Assembly (NCBI RefSeq): GCF_036226465.1
Contig: NZ_CP108476.1
Span: 6,634,001 to 6,698,000 of the forward strand
DNA from: Kitasatospora sp. NBC_01250
GTDB lineage: Bacteria > Actinomycetota > Actinomycetes > Streptomycetales > Streptomycetaceae
DNA: 64,000 nt
Direction: 5' to 3'
Position 1 is the stretch's first letter. Every line of letters begins with the position of its first letter. Below, piece by piece: positions 8,734 to 16,307 of the stretch. The notes beneath the pieces are model-generated. The model ran no database searches, was not told the DNA's origin, and worked only from the letters and a program-made list of their open reading frames with translations. The position numbers and the translations under genes were made by a program.

Positions 8734-9027
8734 ATGTCGTCGCAAGCCCACGGACACACCCCCGCGGCCTGGACCGGTTCGGCCATCGTCTTCGTCGGTT
8801 TCTGCGTCAGCGGCGCCGCGATGATCATGGCGTCGGTGCCGATCTTCTGGGCCGGGATCGCCGTGATCCTCATCGGCGGTGTCGTCGGCAAGGCGATGTC
8901 GATGGCCGGCATGGGCAAGACCCCGGACCTGGCGGTCGCCAAGGTGCTGGCCGACGCGCGCCGCGGTGTCACGGCCAAGCCGGAGGTCGCCGAGGTCGCC
9001 GCGACCGCCACGGCCGCCGCGCACTGA
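8734..9027 (+). CDS. HGxxPAAW-motif membrane protein
   Basis: A 97-residue protein with the HGHTPAAWTG motif at residues 7-16 that names the HGxxPAAW family. Two hydrophobic segments follow (about 17-35 and 40-58), then an alanine-rich soluble tail. The GTCG-rich start region has AAGGAG about 9 bases before the ATG. The family is small, actinobacterial and repeatedly found between trpE and trpC, but its function is unknown to me. The 180-base gap before it may hold its own promoter. Confidence 0.85.
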   Translation: MSSQAHGHTPAAWTGSAIVFVGFCVSGAAMIMASVPIFWAGIAVILIGGVVGKAMSMAGMGKTPDLAVAKVLADARRGVTAKPEVAEVAATATAAAH

Positions 9028-9218
9028 TCGCGCAGCACCCTCCCACGCGTGCCCCGGACCGGGGCGCCGGAGCTCCAGCAGCCCGGCGCCCCGGTCCGCG
9101 TGCGTTCCGGTCCGTGCCGGGCCCCGGTGGGGCGCGCGGGCCCGGTCGTGCGCCCGGTCGTGCGGCCCGCTGCGCGGCGTGGCGCGTCGGCCACCCGAAC
9201 AGGGGGAGAATCAGCACC

Positions 9219-9656
9219 GTGACCGCCCCCAGCACTCCGGCCGGCCCGCGTGCGCTGCGCCGCCTGGCCCGTCCGCTCGCGGCCCTCGGCGCCGTCGCGC
9301 TGCCCGCCCTCTACGTCTCGGCGGTGGACCCGAACGCTCCGGGCCACTACCCGACCTGCCCGTTCCTCCAGGCCACCGGCTGGTGGTGCCCGGGCTGCGG
9401 CGGCCTGCGCTGCGTGCACGCGCTCAGCCGCGGCGACCTGACCACCGCCTGCCACGACAACCTGCTCGCCGTCGCGCTCTTCGGCGTGCTCGGCGTGCTC
9501 TGGGCGGGCTGGTTCTGGGCCGCGCTGACCGGTGGACGCCCGCCCCGGATCGAGTTGAGCCGCTCCCGGCTGATCGGCCTGGGCGTGCTGGTGCTCGCCT
9601 TCACGGTCGTGCGCAACCTGCCCGGGGGCGCCGGGCTGGCGCCCCCGCTGGTCTGA
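9219..9656 (+). CDS. DUF2752 membrane protein
   Basis: A 145-residue membrane protein with the DUF2752 signature CPFLQATGWWCPGCGGLRC, in which two CxxC-like cysteine groups sit in a predicted extracytoplasmic/loop segment. An HALSRGDLTTACHDNLLA helix and two further membrane helices follow. The GTG at 9219 follows AGGGGGAG by about 10 bases. This places it in the run of small membrane proteins between trpE and trpC. Its biochemical role is unknown. Confidence 0.85.
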   Translation: MTAPSTPAGPRALRRLARPLAALGAVALPALYVSAVDPNAPGHYPTCPFLQATGWWCPGCGGLRCVHALSRGDLTTACHDNLLAVALFGVLGVLWAGWFWAALTGGRPPRIELSRSRLIGLGVLVLAFTVVRNLPGGAGLAPPLV

Positions 9657-9910
9657 GCGGCCGCTGCAGCGCGGCACCGTGACCGGTTCCACACCCGCCC
9701 CGGCTGCCCCCGACCGCGCCTGTCCGGTCACCGGCACCACCGGCCCCACCTGCCCGGAAACCGGTCCGTTCCGCGAGACGCGCGCCGGGCGGATGCGCTC
9801 TGCGCCCCCCGGTGCCGATACCATCGAAGTGCCGGCGGGGGCGTGCGGAGCCGAACGGAACCCGCGTCACCGCTTGGAACATCCGGCTAGACACTGATGG
9901 GGGCGCCCGC

Positions 9911-10720
9911 GTGAGCGTGCTCGACGAGATCATCGACGGGGTCCGTGCGGACCTCGCGGAGCGGCAGGCCCGGGTCTCCCTGGACGAGCTCAAGGAGCTG
10001 GCCGCCAAGGCGCCGGACGCCAAGGACGGCGTGGCCGCCCTGCGCGGCGAAGGCGTGCGGGTGATCTGCGAGGTCAAGCGCTCCAGCCCGTCCAAGGGCG
10101 CGCTGGCCGCGATCGCCGACCCGGCCGCGCTGGCCGTCGACTACGCCGCCGGCGGTGCGGCGGCGATCAGCGTGCTCACCGAGCAGCGCCGCTTCGGCGG
10201 CTCGCTGGCCGACCTGGACGCGGTCCGGGCGGCGGTGGACACCCCGCTGCTGCGCAAGGACTTCATCGTCACCGCCTACCAGCTCTGGGAGGCCCGCGCG
10301 CACGGCGCCGACCTCGCGCTGCTGATCGTGGCGGCCCTCGACCAGCCGGCGCTGGTCTCGCTGATCGAGCGGGCCGAGTCGATCGGGCTGACCCCGCTGG
10401 TCGAGGTGCACGACGAGGAGGAGATCGCCCGCGCGGTGGACGCCGGCGCGAAGATCATCGGCGTCAACGCGCGCAACCTCAAGACGCTCGAGGTGGACCG
10501 CAACACCTTCGCCAACGTGGCGCACGCGATCCCGGCCCACATCGTCAAGGTGGCCGAGTCCGGGGTCCGCGGCCCGCACGACCTGATCGCCTACGCGAAC
10601 GAGGGTGCGGACGCGGTGCTGGTCGGCGAGTCGCTGGTGACCGGCCGGGACCCGAAGGCGGCCGTCGCCGACCTGGTCGCCGCCGGCGCCCACCCGGCGC
10701 TGCGCCACGGGCGGGGCTGA
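9911..10720 (+). CDS. trpC: Indole-3-glycerol phosphate synthase
   Basis: Barrel enzyme of 269 residues that closes the indole ring of CdRP. Visible family segments are VICEVKRSSPSKG (catalytic Glu/Lys), the AISVLTEQRRFGGSLADL block, PLLRKDFIVTAYQLWEARAHGAD with the catalytic lysine, and IGVNARNLKTLEVD. The GTG at 9911 gives the usual N-terminus SVLDEIIDGVRADLAERQA. The 254 bases upstream contain no convincing Trp-rich leader peptide. A TACCAT-type -10 element near 9820 is possible but unsupported by a clear -35. Confidence 0.96.
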   Translation: MSVLDEIIDGVRADLAERQARVSLDELKELAAKAPDAKDGVAALRGEGVRVICEVKRSSPSKGALAAIADPAALAVDYAAGGAAAISVLTEQRRFGGSLADLDAVRAAVDTPLLRKDFIVTAYQLWEARAHGADLALLIVAALDQPALVSLIERAESIGLTPLVEVHDEEEIARAVDAGAKIIGVNARNLKTLEVDRNTFANVAHAIPAHIVKVAESGVRGPHDLIAYANEGADAVLVGESLVTGRDPKAAVADLVAAGAHPALRHGRG

Positions 10721-10730
10721 CCGGCACCCG

Positions 10731-10883
10731 ATGGCCATCGCCACCCGTCTCCAGAAGGGCTGCCGCCCGCGCGGCTGCCGCGCGCCCGCACGCCGTGTGC
10801 TGGGGCGCCGGGTGCGCTACGTGATCGGCTGCGAGCCCGGGCAGGTGCCCGGGCGCCGATGGCGTCGGACGGCACGGGCCTAA
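10731..10883 (+). CDS. trpM: Tryptophan biosynthesis modulator TrpM
   Basis: A 50-residue, very basic protein (many Arg) with the segment KGCRPRGCRAPARRVLGRR and a GCEPGQVPGRRWR tail, lying 10 bases after trpC and 68 bases before trpB. From established work on S. coelicolor, a small protein named TrpM at this locus modulates tryptophan synthesis and differentiation. The position, size and CRxxGCR-type sequence match my memory of that family. It is too short to be picked up by ordinary length cut-offs. Three cysteines in a basic context could bind metal or nucleic acid, which is inference. Confidence 0.85.
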   Translation: MAIATRLQKGCRPRGCRAPARRVLGRRVRYVIGCEPGQVPGRRWRRTARA

Positions 10884-10951
10884 GTTCGTTCCGTCCGCCT
10901 GTCCGTCTGTCGCGCCTCGCGCCGGGCGGGCCGATCACCCCAGGATTCCGC

Positions 10952-12175
10952 ATGCCCGAAAATCTGACCGACCCTCAGGTCCCCGACGCCCGGGGATACT
11001 TCGGCGCCTATGGTGGCCGCTTCATCCCGGAGGCGCTGGTCGCCGCCGTCGAGCAGGTCGCCGAGGAGTACGCCAAGGCCAAGCAGGACCCGGCCTTCGC
11101 CGCCGAACTCGACCTGCTGCTCAAGGACTACACCGGGCGGCCGAGCCCGCTCACCGACGTGCACCGGTTCTCCGCCGAGGCCGGCGGGGCCCGGGTGCTG
11201 CTCAAGCGCGAGGACCTCAACCACACCGGCTCGCACAAGATCAACAACGTCCTCGGCCAGGCCCTGCTCACCCGCCGGATGGGCAAGACCAGGATCATCG
11301 CCGAGACCGGTGCGGGGCAGCACGGCGTGGCCACCGCCACCGCCTGCGCGCTCTTCGGCTTCGACTGCACGATCTACATGGGCGAGGTCGACACCGAGCG
11401 CCAGGCGCTCAACGTGGCCCGGATGCGGATGCTCGGCGCCGAGGTGGTGGCGGTCAAGTCCGGCAGCCGCACGCTGAAGGACGCCATCAACGAGGCCTTC
11501 CGCGACTGGGTCGCCAACGTCGACTCCACCCACTACCTGTTCGGCACGGTGGCCGGCCCGCACCCGTTCCCGGCCATGGTCCGCGACTTCCACCGGGTGA
11601 TCGGCGTGGAGGCCCGCGCCCAGGTGCTGGAGCGCACCGGACGGCTGCCGGACGCCGTGGTCGCCTGCGTGGGCGGCGGATCCAACGCGATCGGCATCTT
11701 CCACGAGTTCATCCCGGACGCCGGGGTGCGCCTGATCGGCTGCGAGGCGGCCGGCGAGGGCGTGGAGACCCCGCGCCACGCGGCCACCCTCACCAAGGGC
11801 GAGCCCGGCGTGCTGCACGGCGCGCGCAGCTACGTGCTGCAGGACGAGGACGGCCAGACCATCGAGAGCCACTCCATCTCGGCGGGCCTGGACTACCCCG
11901 GCATCGGCCCCGAGCACGCCTTCCTGAAGGACACCGGACGGGCCGAGTACCGCCCGGTCACCGACGACGAGGCGATGCAGGCGCTGCGCCTGCTGTCGCG
12001 CACCGAGGGCATCATCCCGGCCATCGAGAGCGCCCACGCGCTGGCCGGCGCGCTGGTGCTGGGCCGCGAGCTGGGCCCGGACGCCACCATCCTGGTCAAC
12101 CTCTCCGGGCGCGGCGACAAGGACATGCACACCGCCGCGCAGTACTTCGGCCTCTACGACAGCGAGGGCAAGTGA
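10952..12175 (+). CDS. trpB: Tryptophan synthase beta chain
   Basis: PLP enzyme of 407 residues that joins indole and serine to give tryptophan. The PLP lysine is residue 96 in HTGSHKINNVLGQAL. The GAGQHGVATATACA loop contains the catalytic Glu neighbourhood, and the PLP-phosphate loop is VGGGSNAIG. The N-terminal DARGYFGAYGGRFIPEAL is typical of TrpB1. I chose the ATG at 10952. The frame is open further upstream but overlaps trpM. Its stop overlaps the trpA start by 4 bases, matching the stable alpha-beta complex. Confidence 0.97.
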   Translation: MPENLTDPQVPDARGYFGAYGGRFIPEALVAAVEQVAEEYAKAKQDPAFAAELDLLLKDYTGRPSPLTDVHRFSAEAGGARVLLKREDLNHTGSHKINNVLGQALLTRRMGKTRIIAETGAGQHGVATATACALFGFDCTIYMGEVDTERQALNVARMRMLGAEVVAVKSGSRTLKDAINEAFRDWVANVDSTHYLFGTVAGPHPFPAMVRDFHRVIGVEARAQVLERTGRLPDAVVACVGGGSNAIGIFHEFIPDAGVRLIGCEAAGEGVETPRHAATLTKGEPGVLHGARSYVLQDEDGQTIESHSISAGLDYPGIGPEHAFLKDTGRAEYRPVTDDEAMQALRLLSRTEGIIPAIESAHALAGALVLGRELGPDATILVNLSGRGDKDMHTAAQYFGLYDSEGK

Positions 12176-12990
12176 CCATGGGCGCCTCCAAGCTGAGCAC
12201 GGTTCTGGCCGCTGCCAAGGCCGCGGACCGGGCCGCGCTGATCGGCTACCTGCCGGCCGGCTTCCCCACCGTCGAGGGCGGGATCAAGGCCGTCAACGCG
12301 CTGGTCGAGGGCGGCTGCGACATCGTCGAGGTCGGCCTGCCGCACTCCGACCCGGTGCTGGACGGCCCGACCATCCAGACCGCCGACGACATCGCGCTGC
12401 GCGGTGGCGTGCGGATCAAGGACGTGCTGCGCACCGTCCAGGAGGTGGCCGGTGCCCACCCCGAGGCGGCGGTGCTGGTGATGACCTACTGGAACCCGGT
12501 GGACCGCTACGGCGTCGCCCGGTTCGCCGCCGACCTGGCCGCGGCCGGCGGCGCGGGCGTGATCCTGCCCGACCTGCCGGTGGAGGAGTCCGTCGAGTGG
12601 CGCGCGGCGGCGGGTGAGCACGGGCTGGACACGGTCTTCGTGGTCGCGCCGAGCAGCCGGGACCAGCGGCTGGCCGAGGTCACCGCGGCCGGCAGCGGCT
12701 TCGTCTACGCCGCCGCCGTGATGGGCGTGACCGGCTCCCGGGCGCAGGTCGGCGAGTTGGCCGAGGACCTGGTCGCCCGCACCCGGGCCGCGACCGACCT
12801 GCCGGTCTGCGTGGGCCTCGGGGTCTCCACGGCGGCGCAGGCCGCCCAGGTGGCCGGCTTCGCCGACGGCGTGATCGTCGGCTCGGCCTTCGTGCAGCGG
12901 ATCCTGGACGCCGACGGGGACGAGGCGGGCGCGCTGGCGGCCGTCCGCGCGCTGGCGGCCGACCTCGCCGAGGGCGTGCGCAAGCGCTGA
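12172..12990 (+). CDS. trpA: Tryptophan synthase alpha chain
   Basis: Cleaves indole-3-glycerol phosphate to indole, which passes to TrpB. The protein is 272 residues. Catalytic Glu53 lies in CDIVEVGLPHSDP and catalytic Asp64 in VLDGPTIQTA. Phosphate-binding glycines are near GLGVSTAAQ and VIVGSAFV. The GTG at 12172 overlaps the trpB stop. An ATG two codons later is an alternative. A strong stem-loop follows the stop, so this ends the trp block. Confidence 0.97.
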   Translation: MTMGASKLSTVLAAAKAADRAALIGYLPAGFPTVEGGIKAVNALVEGGCDIVEVGLPHSDPVLDGPTIQTADDIALRGGVRIKDVLRTVQEVAGAHPEAAVLVMTYWNPVDRYGVARFAADLAAAGGAGVILPDLPVEESVEWRAAAGEHGLDTVFVVAPSSRDQRLAEVTAAGSGFVYAAAVMGVTGSRAQVGELAEDLVARTRAATDLPVCVGLGVSTAAQAAQVAGFADGVIVGSAFVQRILDADGDEAGALAAVRALAADLAEGVRKR

Positions 12991-13002
12991 ACCTTGCGGC
13001 CT

Positions 13003-13037
13003 GACGGCCCGTCACCCCAAGTGGGTGGCGGGCCGTC
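13003..13037 (+). terminator. Terminator after trpA
   Basis: A 15-bp stem (one G-U pair) with a short loop, GACGGCCCGTCACCC pairing with GGGTGGCGGGCCGTC. It starts 13 bases after the trpA stop and is followed by a short T-containing run. Confidence 0.75.
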
Positions 13038-13191
13038 GGCTTTCCTCGGCCCGTACGGGTGAATCGACACGGCCTGACGTGTCATCGGGTTTGTCGGGCC
13101 GTTGCACCGGGTGCTCCGTGGGGAATGGTTCGGGTCGCTGCCCTTCGTGTACTTCTCCACCATCCGGGATCGACGAGAGGGAGGTGCCGCC

Positions 13192-13380
13192 GTGGTCGCC
13201 CTGCACCGTGGCGTCCTGCTCAGGGCCGTTGCCGCCGCCCTGGTGCTGGCCGCGGCGTTCGGCGGGGAGCACGCGGTGGGCCACGCACTGGCCAAGCGCG
13301 GCGCCGAGCTGGCGGCCCGGCAGAACGGCACCAGCGGCGCGCCGCAGAGCCCCGGCGGGATCGCCAAAAGGGACAGATGA
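13192..13380 (+). CDS. Small putative exported/membrane protein (62 aa)
   Basis: Unrecognised 62-residue protein. A basic start (VVALHRGVLLR) is followed by a hydrophobic stretch (about residues 9-24) that could be a signal peptide or membrane anchor. Next comes a hydrophilic tail containing GGEHAVGHALAKRGAELAA. The GTG at 13192 is preceded by GAGAGGGAGG about 8 bases upstream, a strong ribosome-binding site that favours this start over more distal ones. It sits between trpA and the MauE/DsbA/Lgt block, with its own gap on both sides. Confidence 0.55.
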   Translation: MVALHRGVLLRAVAAALVLAAAFGGEHAVGHALAKRGAELAARQNGTSGAPQSPGGIAKRDR

Positions 13381-13414
13381 CCTATCCTCACCCATTCGGG
13401 TGAATGGGGCGAGA

Positions 13415-13444
13415 TTGGAGTAAGCGGCAGAAATCCCCTACGGT
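13415..13444 (+). promoter_or_regulatory. Candidate sigma-A-type promoter before the MauE/DsbA genes
   Basis: TTGGAG (13415-13420) and TACGGT (13439-13444) are separated by 18 bases, resembling the HrdB consensus. A 7-bp stem-loop (CCCATTC/GAATGGG, 13391-13408) lies just upstream. Position fits transcription of the gene starting at 13508. It is a pattern match only. Confidence 0.4.
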
Positions 13445-13507
13445 TCATCAGGAACTCCGGCGGGCGCGGTGCCCCCGTGGCGGACGTCTGATGAGGGGGT
13501 GGGCCGG

Positions 13508-13999
13508 ATGGCCGGGAGCGAGCAGGTCGTGGGGCGGCGGTTCGCGGTGGCGGCCCCGTGGATCAGCACGGTGGCCCGGTTGGGGCTCGCCGTGGTCTGG
13601 GCCTGGGCGGGGCTGGCGAAGATCTCCGATCCGGCGGTGGCGGCCCAGGCGGTGCGCGCCTACCGGATCCTGCCCGAGGGGCTGGTCAAGCCGGTCGGCT
13701 ACGGACTGCCGTTCCTGGAGATCGGGTTGGCGCTGCTGCTGGTGATCGGCCTCGGGGTGCGGATCGCCGCGGTGATCTCGGTGATCCTGCTGCTGACCTT
13801 CATCGCCGCCATCGCCTCCACCTGGGCCCGCGGCATCGCCATCGACTGCGGCTGCTTCGGCGGCGGCGGAGCGGTGGCCGCCTCGCAGACGCAGTACCTG
13901 CAGGAGATCCTGCGCGACATCGGCTTTCTGCTGGTGGCGCTCTGGCTGGTCGTCAGGCCGCGCTCCAGGGTGTCGGTGGACTCCTGGCTCGCCCTCTGA
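13508..13999 (+). CDS. MauE/DoxX-family redox membrane protein
   Basis: A 163-residue membrane protein with four predicted helices (about residues 16-35, 60-80, 85-105 and 130-148). The GLAKISDP start of the loop, and the CGCFGGGG motif (cysteines at about 118 and 120) after the third helix, match MauE/DoxX-like proteins. These are thought to support disulfide formation or respiratory redox in the envelope. The ATG at 13508 is preceded by AGGGGG at 8 bases. The neighbouring DsbA-like gene suggests the two act together on exported thiols, which is inference. Confidence 0.85.
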   Translation: MAGSEQVVGRRFAVAAPWISTVARLGLAVVWAWAGLAKISDPAVAAQAVRAYRILPEGLVKPVGYGLPFLEIGLALLLVIGLGVRIAAVISVILLLTFIAAIASTWARGIAIDCGCFGGGGAVAASQTQYLQEILRDIGFLLVALWLVVRPRSRVSVDSWLAL

Positions 14000-14010
14000 C
14001 GGCGCTGCGC

Positions 14011-14070
14011 CCGATGGTCCCGCGCCCGATGGTCCTGCGCCCGATGGCCCCGTGTCCGATGGTCCCGCGC
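14011..14070. repeat. Four tandem copies of a 15-bp unit
   Basis: The units CCGATGGTCCCGCGC, CCGATGGTCCTGCGC, CCGATGGCCCCGTGT and CCGATGGTCCCGCGC run head-to-tail between the MauE gene stop and the DsbA-like gene start. Being 15 bp, a copy-number change would not shift any reading frame across it. Confidence 0.9.
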
Positions 14071-14119
14071 CCCCGACCGGCATCCCGACTGGCTCCAAAA
14101 CCCCTGGAAGCAAAAGAAC

Positions 14120-14992
14120 ATGAGTGAGAAGAACCGAGAAGGCAAGCGCACGGCCCGCGAGCGGATGCGCGATGAGCGGGCCGCCCAGGAGGTCAAGGAC
14201 GCCCGCAGGAAGAAGCTGATCGTGCTCGGCTCGGTGCTCGCCGTCCTGGTGCTGGGGGCGGGCATCGGCGTGGCGGTGCAGAGCGGCCGGTCCAGCTCCT
14301 CGACCCCGAAGGCCGCGCCGGCCGGCGCGATCGGCAACAAGAACCTGGTGATCCCCGACGGCCCGGCCAACGCGCCCTCCACGCTGACCGTCTACGAGGA
14401 CCCGAGGTGCCCGGCCTGCGGCGCCTTCGAGCGTGAATTCGCGCCCACCGTCGACCAGTTGCAGGACCAGGGCAAGCTCTTCGGCAACTACCACATCGTC
14501 TCGTTCATCGACCGGCACGACAATGGCAAGGGCTCCAAGAACGGCGCCAACGCGCTGGCCTGCGCCCAGGACTCGGGCTACTTCCGGGCCTACCACGACG
14601 TGCTCTACCGCAATCAGCCGGACGAGACGGTGGACAGCTGGAAGGACAAGTCCAAGCTGATCGACCTGGCCAAGCAGGTCCCCGGGCTGGACTCGCCGAC
14701 CTTCGAGGCCTGCGTCAACACCAACAAGTTCGGCGGCTGGGTCTCGGCGGTGGAGGAGGACTTCGACAAGTCCGGCTACAGCTCCACCCCCACCGTGCTG
14801 CTCAACGGCAAGCCGATCTACCCGAAGAACGGCAACGACGAGATCACCCCGGACAACCTGGTCAAGTGGGTGAACGAGGCCAACCAGGGCAAGCAGCTGG
14901 GCACCACCGGCAGCGCCTCGGCCAGCCCCGCGCCGACCAGCACGGCCGCCGAGACCGACCCGAACCAGCCGCCGGCCAGCCCCGGCAGCTGA
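14120..14992 (+). CDS. DsbA-like thioredoxin-fold protein, membrane anchored
   Basis: A 290-residue protein with a charged cytoplasmic N-terminus (about 1-34), one transmembrane helix (about 35-54), a Ser-rich linker, and a DsbA-type thioredoxin fold. The active-site CPAC is at residues 97-100 in YEDPRCPACGAFE. The cis-Pro region is in SSTPTVLLNGKPIYPKNG. The C-terminal tail is low-complexity (Ala/Ser/Pro/Thr). It probably oxidises or isomerises thiols outside the membrane. It lies downstream of the MauE-like protein, which could recycle it. The ATG start gives a conventional KKxx-rich N-terminus. Confidence 0.88.
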   Translation: MSEKNREGKRTARERMRDERAAQEVKDARRKKLIVLGSVLAVLVLGAGIGVAVQSGRSSSSTPKAAPAGAIGNKNLVIPDGPANAPSTLTVYEDPRCPACGAFEREFAPTVDQLQDQGKLFGNYHIVSFIDRHDNGKGSKNGANALACAQDSGYFRAYHDVLYRNQPDETVDSWKDKSKLIDLAKQVPGLDSPTFEACVNTNKFGGWVSAVEEDFDKSGYSSTPTVLLNGKPIYPKNGNDEITPDNLVKWVNEANQGKQLGTTGSASASPAPTSTAAETDPNQPPASPGS

Positions 14993-15008
14993 GGCAGGCC
15001 GGACCCGC

Positions 15009-15046
15009 GCCGGCCCGCACCCCGCCGCCCCGGGGTGCGGGCCGGC
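15009..15046 (+). terminator. Terminator after the DsbA-like gene
   Basis: A perfect 16-bp stem (GCCGGCCCGCACCCCG and its complement) with a 6-base loop begins 17 bases after the stop codon and is followed by CGTTTCC. It separates the dsbA-like gene from lgt. Confidence 0.8.
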
Positions 15047-15113
15047 CGTTTCCGAACCGGTACCCCCGTCGGTGCTGGTCCGGAGGTCACGAGGCGGTAG
15101 CGTCGGAGGCGCC

Positions 15114-16073
15114 ATGGAATTCGCTTACATCCCGAGCCCGTCGCGGGGCGTCATCCACCTCGGACCGATCCCGCTGCGCGCGTACGCCTTCTGCATCATC
15201 ATCGGTGTCGCCGTCGCCGTCTGGCTCGGCAGCAAGCGCTGGGTCGCCCGTGGTGGCGCCAAGCACACGGTCGGTGACATCGCGGTCTGGGCGGTGCCGT
15301 TCGGCCTGGTCGGCGGTCGCCTCTACCACGTGATCACCGACCACCAGCTCTACTTCGACCCGGGGCAGAACCCCTGGAACGCCTTCAAGATCTGGGAGGG
15401 CGGCCTCGGCATCTGGGGCGCCATCGCGCTGGGCGCGGTCGGCGCCTGGATCGGCTGCCGCCGCCGCGGAGTGCCGCTGCCGGCCTACGCCGACGCCATC
15501 GCGCCCGGCATCGCGCTGGCTCAGGCCTGCGGCCGGTGGGGCAACTGGTTCAACCAGGAGCTCTACGGCAAGGCCACCACGCTGCCCTGGGGCCTGCACA
15601 TCCACAAGGTGAACCCGGACGGCACGGTCACCGACGGGATCTTCCAGCCGACCTTCCTGTACGAGTCGATCTGGTGCGTCGGCGTGGCCTTCCTGGTCCT
15701 GTGGGCCGACCGCCGCTACAAGCTCGGCCACGGCCGGGCCTTCGCGCTCTACGTCGCGGCCTACACGGTGGGCCGGGCCTGGATCGAGTACCTGCGGATC
15801 GACGAGGCGCACCACATCCTGGGCCTGCGGCTCAACGACTGGACCTCGATCGTCGTCTTCCTGGGTGCGGTGGCCTACCTGGTGATCGTCGGCAGGAAGC
15901 GGCCCGGGCGGGAGGCGCCCGACTCGATCGACCCGGCCGCCCGGCCGGTGCCCGTCGAGGGCGAGCCGGTGGCGGACGCGCCGGCGGAGCCGGAGCTTCC
16001 GGGTGACGCCGGTGGCCCCGAGGCGGCCGGCGGCGGCGCCCAGGCGTCCGAGGAGAAGCGCCCGACCCCCTGA
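15114..16073 (+). CDS. lgt: Phosphatidylglycerol--prolipoprotein diacylglyceryl transferase
   Basis: Integral membrane enzyme that attaches diacylglycerol to the lipobox cysteine of prolipoproteins. The protein is 319 residues with about seven membrane helices. Signature segments are SPSRGVIHLGPIPLRAYAF, the GGLVGGRLYHV loop, CGRWGNWFNQELYG and the C-terminal YTVGRAWIEYLRID. A hydrophilic, Pro/Glu/Ala-rich C-terminal tail of about 55 residues follows, common in Streptomyces. The ATG at 15114 has GGAGG five bases upstream. Its substrates in this window include the lipoproteins at 23.8, 28.4, 43.5 and 50.7 kb. Confidence 0.96.
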   Translation: MEFAYIPSPSRGVIHLGPIPLRAYAFCIIIGVAVAVWLGSKRWVARGGAKHTVGDIAVWAVPFGLVGGRLYHVITDHQLYFDPGQNPWNAFKIWEGGLGIWGAIALGAVGAWIGCRRRGVPLPAYADAIAPGIALAQACGRWGNWFNQELYGKATTLPWGLHIHKVNPDGTVTDGIFQPTFLYESIWCVGVAFLVLWADRRYKLGHGRAFALYVAAYTVGRAWIEYLRIDEAHHILGLRLNDWTSIVVFLGAVAYLVIVGRKRPGREAPDSIDPAARPVPVEGEPVADAPAEPELPGDAGGPEAAGGGAQASEEKRPTP

Positions 16074-16085
16074 CCCGCCCTGTCG

Positions 16086-16124
16086 AACGGGCCCCGGAGT
16101 GCACGCACTCCGGGGCCCGTTTTG
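16086..16124 (+). terminator. Strong intrinsic terminator after lgt
   Basis: A perfect 17-bp inverted repeat (AACGGGCCCCGGAGTGC and its complement) with a minimal loop, followed immediately by TTTTG, starts 12 bases after the lgt stop. Confidence 0.9.
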
Positions 16125-16307
16125 CTGCCCCGCTCGACAAAGCCGCAGGTCAGCGAGGTAAGCCAGGGCTTGCTTGCTGGAAAACGTCAGATCATCGGGC
16201 TACGTTCGAGGCGTGAGAAGCCCTGGCGGCAGCACTGGTCTCACGGCTCTTCGCCGTGCTCGGACGCAGCCTGGCAGGGGGGAGCAGCAACAGGAGGGCG
16301 CAGCACC

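Noticed and set aside
9657..9910. Possible tryptophan leader peptide/attenuator before trpC
   Set aside because: The GTG-started short frame there (9679-9897) has no Trp-codon cluster and no terminator/antiterminator pair follows.
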